A stretch of DNA of 15,771 nucleotides from Candidatus Delongbacteria bacterium (GTDB taxonomy: Bacteria > Delongbacteria > UBA4055): NCBI GenBank assembly GCA_016938535.1, contig JAFGUL010000165.1, forward strand, positions 1 to 15,771. Direction: 5' to 3'. Positions 1 through 5,063 of the stretch are shown here, piece by piece. Each line of letters opens with the position of its first letter. Within the stretch, counting starts at the first letter, position 1. The translations under genes and the position numbers were made by a program. The notes beneath the pieces are model-generated. The model was not told where the DNA came from and did no database searches. It saw only the letters and a list, made by a program, of their open reading frames with translations.

Positions 1-516
1 AGATTCAGTTGATAGTTTTCGTTCTATCTCGAATTTTTCTTCGCCTATGCTGTTGTCTGTCCATGAAAGATTTGCGCTTGTTATGCTAGTCTGGGTTGAT
101 GTTAGATTTGTTGGAGCGGGGATTGTGTTGTCGTGAGCAAGTAGTTTCGGGTCGGATATATTTTCATCGTAATATACATACACTCTGTATTCATAGGATT
201 TGTCTATTGTAACTGTGTCTGTGCAAGTTAACTCTGCACCGGGCAGGATTTTATATTTTTCTGCCCATTCGCCGGTTCCGGTTTTGCGGTCGAGCCTGAA
301 TTTATAGCCGTTAGGATAATCGCTCTGGTTGATTGTCCAGTTCAGACGGATATTTTCAAGGTCAACGACGGTTTTTGTGAGTGTCGAGACAGGATCGATG
401 GATTTGCTCCAGTATTCGCTGTCGAGAGGGTTCGTATGCTCTCTTTCTTCCGAGCAGGCGAAGAATGTTATGGCGATGGTTGCGATTATTGTCAGGATCA
501 GTATAGTTTTTTTCAT
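1..516 (-). CDS. Fibronectin type III lipoprotein (partial, runs off window start)
   Basis: The 172 visible codons are open to the window edge, so the C-terminus is missing. The protein begins MKKTILILTIIATIAITFFA followed by Cys21, a lipoprotein signal peptide with an atypical Phe-rich lipobox (FFAC). After a short linker (SEEREHTNPLDSEYW) there is one fibronectin III-like beta domain at about residues 43-125. A second begins at about 134, with the typical 'P.NL......T..NLSWTDNS.GE..FEIER' pattern. A GGAG ribosome site lies 8 nt before the ATG. The stop of the Abi-like gene is only 19 nt upstream on the same strand, so some co-transcription is possible. The first 36 residues closely resemble those of the FGE-fold lipoprotein at 7083-8258, so the missing part may carry the same C-terminal domain (inference). 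Role: probable outer-membrane-anchored or surface protein; no enzyme motif is visible. Confidence 0.88.
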   Translation of the reverse strand, partial: MKKTILILTIIATIAITFFACSEEREHTNPLDSEYWSKSIDPVSTLTKTVVDLENIRLNWTINQSDYPNGYKFRLDRKTGTGEWAEKYKILPGAELTCTDTVTIDKSYEYRVYVYYDENISDPKLLAHDNTIPAPTNLTSTQTSITSANLSWTDNSIGEEKFEIERKLSTES

Positions 517-535
517 TGTTTGTGCTCCGATTATT

Positions 536-1207
536 TCAATTTATCTTTTTATCAATACTATCGAAGGCAGATGTGTATTTTACCAAATCTACATCTATCC
601 ATTCAAGCAGTTCATATATATCCTTCCTGATAATTTTCGCATTACTAAAATCAATATCGTTGCCATTAAAACATATCGGTTCGTTATGGTATATCCTGTT
701 GCGAAACAATCTGATATTATTCAGTTTGTTGTTAATTATATGCCTGTTGACATTTAACGGTTTTTTGGGGAAACAATGAATAACAACTCCGCCAATTAAT
801 TTGTAATGATATTTCTGAAATAAGCTTGTCCAAAATCCAAAGGATAATTCAGCTATAACCTTACCGGATGTTACCGGAATCTTGCCTTTATTACCTGCTA
901 TTGTTTTCTCCGCGTTTGCAACACTGTTTTTTAAAAAATATTTGCTTGGCAACAAAGAAGGATTATTCATAAAGCCGTTTTTTTCGGTTATTATCCAATT
1001 CGGATTTGCAAAATGCGACGATATCTGGTAATCTATTACATTTCGTAAGAATATTTCAAAAAGATTTAATATCGGATAAAATGCTTGTGATACACGCAAG
1101 TTCTTCTGATACAATTTCATTGCTTTTGTTTTTGAGTTATTAGTTGCAGTTAAATATCTTTTTAGCCTTGGTTGTGAAATGTAATATTCTAAAGTACTGT
1201 ATTTCAT
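536..1207 (-). CDS. Abi-like HEPN-domain protein (Abi_2/PF07751 type)
   Basis: This is a 223-aa cytosolic protein without a signal peptide. The N-terminal pattern 'ISQPRLKRYL....A..LY..N.RVSQAFYP.L...EIFLRNVID' (residues 10-59), the central 'ELSFGFWTSLF' (120-130) and the late 'RLFRNRIYHNEPI' (166-178) are the landmarks of the Abi-like family. R169-x4-H174 is the HEPN ribonuclease signature. Relatives include phage abortive-infection proteins and suspected RNA-cleaving toxins. Cleavage activity here is inferred from the intact motif. AAGAGG lies 7 nt before the ATG. The gene is A+T-rich and stands alone between a lipoprotein gene and a small-RNA-like element transcribed in the opposite direction, which suggests an RNA-linked defence or toxin-antitoxin unit. 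The exact subfamily (AbiF/AbiD versus other Abi_2 branches) cannot be fixed by eye. Confidence 0.85.
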   Translation of the reverse strand: MKYSTLEYYISQPRLKRYLTATNNSKTKAMKLYQKNLRVSQAFYPILNLFEIFLRNVIDYQISSHFANPNWIITEKNGFMNNPSLLPSKYFLKNSVANAEKTIAGNKGKIPVTSGKVIAELSFGFWTSLFQKYHYKLIGGVVIHCFPKKPLNVNRHIINNKLNNIRLFRNRIYHNEPICFNGNDIDFSNAKIIRKDIYELLEWIDVDLVKYTSAFDSIDKKIN

Positions 1208-1218
1208 TTAAAATCCTC

Positions 1219-1247
1219 TTGCGTTTTGATAATAATATTTGTATATT
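1219..1247 (+). promoter_or_regulatory. Putative sigma70-type promoter of the divergent small RNA
   Basis: TTGCGT (1219-1224) and TATATT (1242-1247) are separated by exactly 17 nt. Transcription would start near 1254, three bases before the first stem of the predicted RNA. The -35 overlaps the 5' leader of the Abi-like gene on the other strand. Confidence 0.5.
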
Positions 1248-1257
1248 ATGCTTGTAA
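1229..1257 (-). promoter_or_regulatory. Putative promoter of the Abi-like gene
   Basis: On the minus strand TTACAA (1257-1252), a 17-nt spacer and TATTAT (1234-1229) lie about 22 nt before the Abi-like ATG. The -10 is good (5/6) and the -35 is poor (3/6). It interleaves with the plus-strand promoter of the small RNA, so polymerase at one site should interfere with the other. Confidence 0.4.
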
Positions 1258-1340
1258 TGCTTGATAAAGCCTCTTTCTTATCCGTAAGAAATGTAATCAA
1301 GCGTGAGACATTAGACCTCCCCTTAAGGAGGTCTTTTTCT
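1254..1340 (+). ncRNA. Candidate structured small RNA divergent from the Abi-like gene
   Basis: Three stacked signs support an RNA gene of about 87 nt. (1) An outer helix pairs ATGCTTGAT (1257/1258-1265) with ATCAAGCGT (1296-1304), seven perfect pairs plus one wobble and one more. (2) Inside it is a perfect 7-bp hairpin, TTTCTTA (1274-1280) with TAAGAAA (1285-1291), closed by a TCCG loop of the stable UNCG type. (3) An intrinsic terminator follows at 1313-1338. A 17-nt-spaced promoter precedes it. No known RNA family could be assigned from sequence alone. By position it could be an RNA antitoxin or regulator for the HEPN protein, as known for some AbiF-type and type III systems (inference). 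An opposite-strand 61-codon frame (1208-1393, TTG start after AAGGA) crosses the element and ends at the Abi ATG; it looks less convincing than the RNA. Confidence 0.55.
1313..1340 (+). terminator. Intrinsic terminator of the small RNA
   Basis: A perfect 8-bp stem, AGACCTCC (1313-1320) with GGAGGTCT (1327-1334), and a 6-nt loop are followed by a T-rich tract (TTTTTCTTTTG). The T tract is present only on the plus strand, which sets the direction of the small-RNA transcript. Confidence 0.75.
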
Positions 1341-1452
1341 TTTGTTATAGCCGTTACTTTTGTGCACTGTATGTTTACTTTAGATGTTTTCAATTTAATT
1401 CCTTATCTATCGGTTTATTTAAAAGTCTATAATATACGAAGAAATCTTTTTT

Positions 1453-1513
1453 AATGCACTCCCGTTGTGCATTGTTTTAGTGCTTTGCACAATATTCTCG
1501 ATTTTTTGTGCAA
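1453..1513. repeat. Cluster of TGCAC/GTGCA inverted repeats
   Basis: Two hairpins sit side by side. AATGCAC (1453-1459) pairs with GTGCATT (1467-1473), followed on the plus strand by GTTTTAG. TTGCACAA (1485-1492) pairs with TTGTGCAA (1506-1513). A minimal GTGC-TTT-GCAC lies between them (1480-1490). The repeats lie at the 3' end of the short minus-strand ORFs. They could be a weak bidirectional terminator or a protein-binding/recombination site. The rest of 1341-1476 holds nothing recognisable. Confidence 0.45.
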
Positions 1514-1593
1514 TAGAATTTAATCATCTTGTTGACTTCAACGAAATGATCTTCCTCCAATTTTTCAAACAGTTCAATTATTATTTTCTCCAC
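1477..1593 (-). CDS. Short hypothetical ORF, 38 aa (GTG start)
   Basis: Reading from GTG at 1593 gives an acidic, probably helical peptide (VEKIIIELFEKLEEDHFVEV...). GGA lies 8 nt upstream, directly after the stop of the previous short ORF. The frame is open further back to a TTG at 1626. It is one nucleotide out of phase with the 43-aa ORF upstream. Skipping the T of that ORF's TAA stop would fuse the two into one protein of about 82 residues (...EEIRKK-KEKTVEKIIIELF...). It may therefore be half of a frameshifted gene. Family unknown. Confidence 0.4.
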   Translation of the reverse strand: MEKIIIELFEKLEEDHFVEVNKMIKFYCTKNREYCAKH

Positions 1594-1603
1594 AGTTTTT
1601 TCC

Positions 1604-1735
1604 TTATTTCTTCCGTATTTCTTCAATATTCATGCCTGTATCATAGACGGTTTCTTTCTTAGTTTTATTTCTTAAAAAGACTGTGCTAAAGAATTCTCCG
1701 GATTTTACTATATCTAAAAGATCTTCGTATTTCAT
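1604..1735 (-). CDS. Short hypothetical ORF, 43 aa
   Basis: The ATG follows AGAGG by 8 nt and directly abuts the TAA of the frame upstream (TAA-ATG), which is typical of coupled genes. The peptide starts MKYEDLLDIVKSGEFFSTVF and ends NIEEIRKK; it is charged, soluble and without Cys. It lies in the same direction as the DUF234-type ATPase and may be co-transcribed with it. No family is recognised. It could be the first half of a gene continued in the 1477-1593 frame after a +1 shift. Confidence 0.5.
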   Translation of the reverse strand: MKYEDLLDIVKSGEFFSTVFLRNKTKKETVYDTGMNIEEIRKK

Positions 1736-1843
1736 TTAATTTTCCTCTAATTGTACAGATTTCGGTTTAATTAAACATGTTTCACAGCCGTGTTCATCAG
1801 GATTGCCATTTATACTCCTTACAATAGTTGTTTCTAAAGTCAA
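1736..1843 (-). CDS. Short hypothetical ORF with Cys pair, 35 aa (uncertain start)
   Basis: The frame opens with a TTG overlapping the ATPase stop (CTTTGA) and runs to a TAA abutting the next ATG. Its second half, GNPDEHGCETCLIKPK, looks protein-like and has a Cys-x2-Cys. However, the only strong ribosome site (AAGGAG, 5 nt before an ATG near 1815) feeds a different frame that stops after 12 codons. A one-base change there would give M-G-N-P-D-E-H-G-C-E-T-C. This suggests a recent frameshift or a sequencing error. Function unknown. Confidence 0.35.
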   Translation of the reverse strand: MTLETTIVRSINGNPDEHGCETCLIKPKSVQLEEN

Positions 1844-3159
1844 AGATACTTATCAATATCGCCAATATCAAAGCATTTGTATTCAAAAGAATAACCCTGA
1901 TATAATTTTATAAGTTCAGAGCATTTTTCTTTAAACTTTGCAGGCTGAAACCTTGACTTATTAAGCTTAACTTCTGCGAACAGCATTTTTTTATCAATAT
2001 CATTGACGGCAACAATATCTATCTCGTTCTGATTCCCTTTTTCCCAGTAATTGCCGACCTTTCCAAATTCTCCGGTATCGGTTATCAGATCGCTGAAAAG
2101 TTTTTCAAGTATTTTTCCTGAATAAGTCGAAATATCTCTATTAATCACTTTTTTAATGTATTCAAAATTTCCGCCTTCGACCGATGATGAATATTTGAAT
2201 ATAAACCTAAACCAGAATTTGAGAAAATTATCTTTGATATAATATTTGGTTGTTCTTGAGTTCTTTTTACTTCCGAAGGGTTTAACAGAAGCGATGATGT
2301 CATATTCTTTTTCAAGCTTGTCAAGATATCCTCCTACGCTTTTTTCAAGAATTGATTCTATTTCGCTTCGTGAAGTTTTGCTTTGAGAAATAAGCTCGAT
2401 TATCGAAAAATATATTCCATAATCCTTTCCGAATTCTTCAATTAGAGAGTTTTTTCCTTCTTTGATAAAAGGCGAATCCTGCGACAGTATAAAATCTATA
2501 ATTTCATCATAACTAAACCGCTTGTTATTTACAAGAATTTCTTCATATCTCGGATTGCCTCCGGTAAAAAGATAGTGAAAAAATAAGTTTTCGTTACTGT
2601 AAGCGGTGTTATCGGAAAGAATTTCTTTTATTACCTTAGGTTTAAAAGGCTTTATATAAAGTGTCCTGTCGGCTCTACCGAAAAGAGGTTCTTTTTTATC
2701 CTGAAATATTTTAATCATCAGAGAATATACTGAGCCGATAAATATTACATTAAGCTTAGTCTGAAATTTATATTTGTCCCATAATTTTTGTATCTCCGAA
2801 TAAACCGAAGGATTGATATTAAAAAATTCCTGAAATTCATCAATTACCAACACAAATCTATCATTTTTGGCATAAATTAGAAGCATCTCAAAGATTTCGG
2901 CGAATGACCTAATCTCTCCAAAAATCTTTTGATTGGTAAATTCCTGAATCTGCTCGGCAAATTCTCCGCAAAGCAGATTTTCAGCCTTCTTGGCAATAAA
3001 AAAATATAAATGCTTTTTCTTTTCAGCAAAGTTTCTTACAAGCAAAGTTTTACCGACTCGTCTTCTGCCTGTAACAACCGTAAGCTTTCCGTATTCCGTA
3101 CTCTGTGAATAAAGGCTTTCAAGTATCCTTAGTTCTTCTTCCCTATCGTAAAACTTCAT
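1840..3159 (-). CDS. AAA-type ATPase, ATPase_2/DUF234 family
   Basis: A 439-aa cytosolic protein. Walker A is GRRRVGKT (31-38) and Walker B is FVLVIDEF (102-109), followed by a sensor-like 'VIFIGSVYSLM'. This is the classic PF01637 layout, common in archaea and anaerobic bacteria. The C-terminus is DUF234-like: 'KYYIKDNFLKFWFRFIF', then NEIDIVA (378-384) and FAEVK (394-398). Together these look like the D...ExK core of a restriction-endonuclease-like fold. The physiological role of the family is unsettled, with links to mobile DNA and defence. The start at 3159 is chosen because GGAGG lies 7 nt upstream; an in-frame ATG 15 codons earlier lies almost on the promoter. Three short ORFs follow directly downstream. 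Confidence 0.88.
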   Translation of the reverse strand: MKFYDREEELRILESLYSQSTEYGKLTVVTGRRRVGKTLLVRNFAEKKKHLYFFIAKKAENLLCGEFAEQIQEFTNQKIFGEIRSFAEIFEMLLIYAKNDRFVLVIDEFQEFFNINPSVYSEIQKLWDKYKFQTKLNVIFIGSVYSLMIKIFQDKKEPLFGRADRTLYIKPFKPKVIKEILSDNTAYSNENLFFHYLFTGGNPRYEEILVNNKRFSYDEIIDFILSQDSPFIKEGKNSLIEEFGKDYGIYFSIIELISQSKTSRSEIESILEKSVGGYLDKLEKEYDIIASVKPFGSKKNSRTTKYYIKDNFLKFWFRFIFKYSSSVEGGNFEYIKKVINRDISTYSGKILEKLFSDLITDTGEFGKVGNYWEKGNQNEIDIVAVNDIDKKMLFAEVKLNKSRFQPAKFKEKCSELIKLYQGYSFEYKCFDIGDIDKYL

Positions 3160-3160
3160 A

Positions 3161-3193
3161 TTGCAACCTCCATTACTGTAACTGCTGTTGCAA
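3161..3193. repeat. Inverted repeat in the 5' leader of the ATPase gene
   Basis: TTGCAAC (3161-3167) and GTTGCAA (3187-3193) form a perfect 7-bp inverted repeat around a 19-nt loop. One arm overlaps the end of the GGAGG ribosome site and the other touches the likely transcription start. It could be an operator or an RNA hairpin that masks the ribosome site. Confidence 0.45.
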
Positions 3194-3194
3194 T

Positions 3195-3223
3195 AATATA
3201 ACACTATTTAGATTTAAATCCAA
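3195..3223 (-). promoter_or_regulatory. Promoter of the DUF234-type ATPase gene
   Basis: On the minus strand TTGGAT (3223-3218), a 17-nt spacer and TATATT (3200-3195) are followed by a leader of about 30 nt before the ATG at 3159. This marks the ATPase as a unit separate from the upstream envelope genes. Confidence 0.55.
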
Positions 3224-3242
3224 CAATTTTATTCTTTTTTTT

Positions 3243-5045
3243 TTAAAAACTAATCTTGAAGTCTGCGAGCTTGATTCTGTCCTCGGTTCTCATGCTGTCG
3301 GGCTGCCATGCTCTCACATAGATCTTCGGTTCTTTTATGTTGCGCAGGTCCATGAGCAGAAAGAGATAGCCTTCGTCACTGTAATTGGTAGAATTGTAAT
3401 ACTGCTTGATCTCTAGAGCATAAACCTTCTGCCTGTTCTTTTTCTCGACGGTGTTATCTTCGAAATTAATGTTTATGAACTCGTTTGAATTGAAAGCTCC
3501 TCTGAGCCTGTGCATATACTCTTTCTTGCCCATTTTGTCGTATTTGACCCTTTTACCTTTTGCAAGCTCGTCATACATTCCGTCAATCTGCTCGCCCGGC
3601 TTTAGCACCCTGCCTACAATTATCAGCGCGTTATCGGCGAAAATTGATTCGATATAATCGGCCTGTTTCAGGCAGTATGCGGTTTTGTAAAGCTCCATGA
3701 ACTGGACAAGCTGTATTTTTTCCTCGGTCGTGCCGAAAGAATCAGGCCTGTTCATAATATCTCTTACCGCGATTTCAGAAAGAGAAAAAGTCAGTGCGTC
3801 AATTTTATCATCTGTATCGAAAGTGAAAACTACATTTTCGGTGAATTTGGCATCGCTTCTCGGAAAAGTGAACGACATCGGTACTGAACGGACTACTGTC
3901 TGATCGTTAAGTTTATAGGACTTAAGTTCAGTCTCATCAAGTAAAATTGAAGCATTGCCGTACATGATAAGGTCCTGGAACGCAATATAACCCGCGTCTG
4001 TAAAAAGATGCTTCACTTCGTGGTATTTTTTGCTCTTTATCACTTCAACTACCTGAACTACAGATTCAAGGCAAACATCTTTTTCAATGGTAATTTTTTT
4101 ACTCTCCTTTGGCTGAGCGGTAGCCGCAACAGGTTCAGGAGCTTTTGTTATATCTATCGGCGGCCATGAAGCATTCGGGAACGGGTAGTGCTGAAGATTC
4201 TCCAGAGCTTTTACGATATCGTTTTCAAATTTTATCAGATTTTCGAATTTATACTCCGCCCTTATCATCAGCCTTGAAACGCTCTCCGCCGAATGACCGA
4301 AAAGATCAACCTGAGCCAGCCCGTTCCTCGCTTTGACCGAAGACCATGTGTCACCGGTGTAATATGTAAAATCAAAATTCGTTACAGGGAAATCATTATA
4401 GCTGATCTTGAGAATGACATTTTTTTCAGCCGGCTTCGATCTTATATCCGCCACTTCTATTTTAATGTCTGAAAATATCTTATTTATCCTTTCCGGAAGA
4501 GCTACCGTAAGCAGTCTCTTGTCGAAGGAATCGAGCTTCATCTGCCTGTTGTATTCATCGCAGTTGACCAGTAGATATGCCCAGTAGTAATTCTTAAGCG
4601 CATCACCGATCCTGTACGATTTTTCCGCACTCATTCCTGATTCGACGAGATCATTTATTTTGCCAGTTAGTTCGGAAGTTTCAGAAGCCTCTTTAAGCAT
4701 CTTCATCATTTCGTCCTCATCAAGCTCGGCAGTCAGCTTGATCTCCCATGTCGGATAACTATATTCTTTCACCAAATATACAGTGTTTTTTAACAACCCG
4801 ACCGAACATGCGGCAATTCTGTCCTTCTTAAGCTCAAAATTCTCGATAACCGTAGAACTTTTTATCATTGTCGCGTATTTTTCTACAGCGTCCCTTTTAG
4901 CATGCGTAATCGCAGTCTGCTCGGCCTGTACCTTATTTTCGAGATCGCCATGGGTATAACTTGCCTCACCGCTGATCGTCACGATCTTTTCCGCATATAC
5001 CGCGAAAACTGCACTTAGGATAATATAGAACATCACCTTTTTCAT
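3243..5045 (-). CDS. Exported protein, LPP20/FlgT-like N-terminus and NTF2-like C-terminus
   Basis: A 600-aa protein with a signal peptide (MKKVMFYIILSAVFAVYA, then EKIV). Residues about 20-120 (V.GEASY.....A......A..HAKRDAVEKY) follow the pattern of LPP20/FlgT N-terminal domains found in secreted or outer-membrane-associated proteins. The centre is unassigned. A linker at about 295-320 is rich in Pro, Ala and Lys. The last 170 residues ('KKEYMHRLRGAFNSNEFININFEDN...YLFLLMDL....P.IYVRAWQPD') resemble an NTF2/SnoaL-like module of exported Bacteroidota proteins; this is a recollection of the pattern, not a search. An upstream in-frame GTG at 5048 is possible, but the ATG at 5045 sits better behind AGAGG (6 nt). 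The gap to the PEGA gene is 18 nt. Likely periplasmic; function unknown. Confidence 0.8.
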   Translation of the reverse strand: MKKVMFYIILSAVFAVYAEKIVTISGEASYTHGDLENKVQAEQTAITHAKRDAVEKYATMIKSSTVIENFELKKDRIAACSVGLLKNTVYLVKEYSYPTWEIKLTAELDEDEMMKMLKEASETSELTGKINDLVESGMSAEKSYRIGDALKNYYWAYLLVNCDEYNRQMKLDSFDKRLLTVALPERINKIFSDIKIEVADIRSKPAEKNVILKISYNDFPVTNFDFTYYTGDTWSSVKARNGLAQVDLFGHSAESVSRLMIRAEYKFENLIKFENDIVKALENLQHYPFPNASWPPIDITKAPEPVAATAQPKESKKITIEKDVCLESVVQVVEVIKSKKYHEVKHLFTDAGYIAFQDLIMYGNASILLDETELKSYKLNDQTVVRSVPMSFTFPRSDAKFTENVVFTFDTDDKIDALTFSLSEIAVRDIMNRPDSFGTTEEKIQLVQFMELYKTAYCLKQADYIESIFADNALIIVGRVLKPGEQIDGMYDELAKGKRVKYDKMGKKEYMHRLRGAFNSNEFININFEDNTVEKKNRQKVYALEIKQYYNSTNYSDEGYLFLLMDLRNIKEPKIYVRAWQPDSMRTEDRIKLADFKISF

Positions 5046-5063
5046 CACTAACCTCTCTATTTA

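Noticed and set aside
329..779. Overlapping plus-strand frames antisense to the first lipoprotein and Abi-like gene
   Set aside because: The minus-strand frames have domains and ribosome sites; these frames have neither.
1465..1662. Plus-strand 65-codon frame over the short-ORF region
   Set aside because: It is Phe/Leu-rich because it is antisense to Lys/Glu-rich coding; it has no ribosome site and crosses the hairpin cluster.
3235..3254. Ten-T homopolymer after the LPP20/NTF2-like gene as a terminator
   Set aside because: On the coding (minus) strand it is an A tract and no stable stem precedes it.
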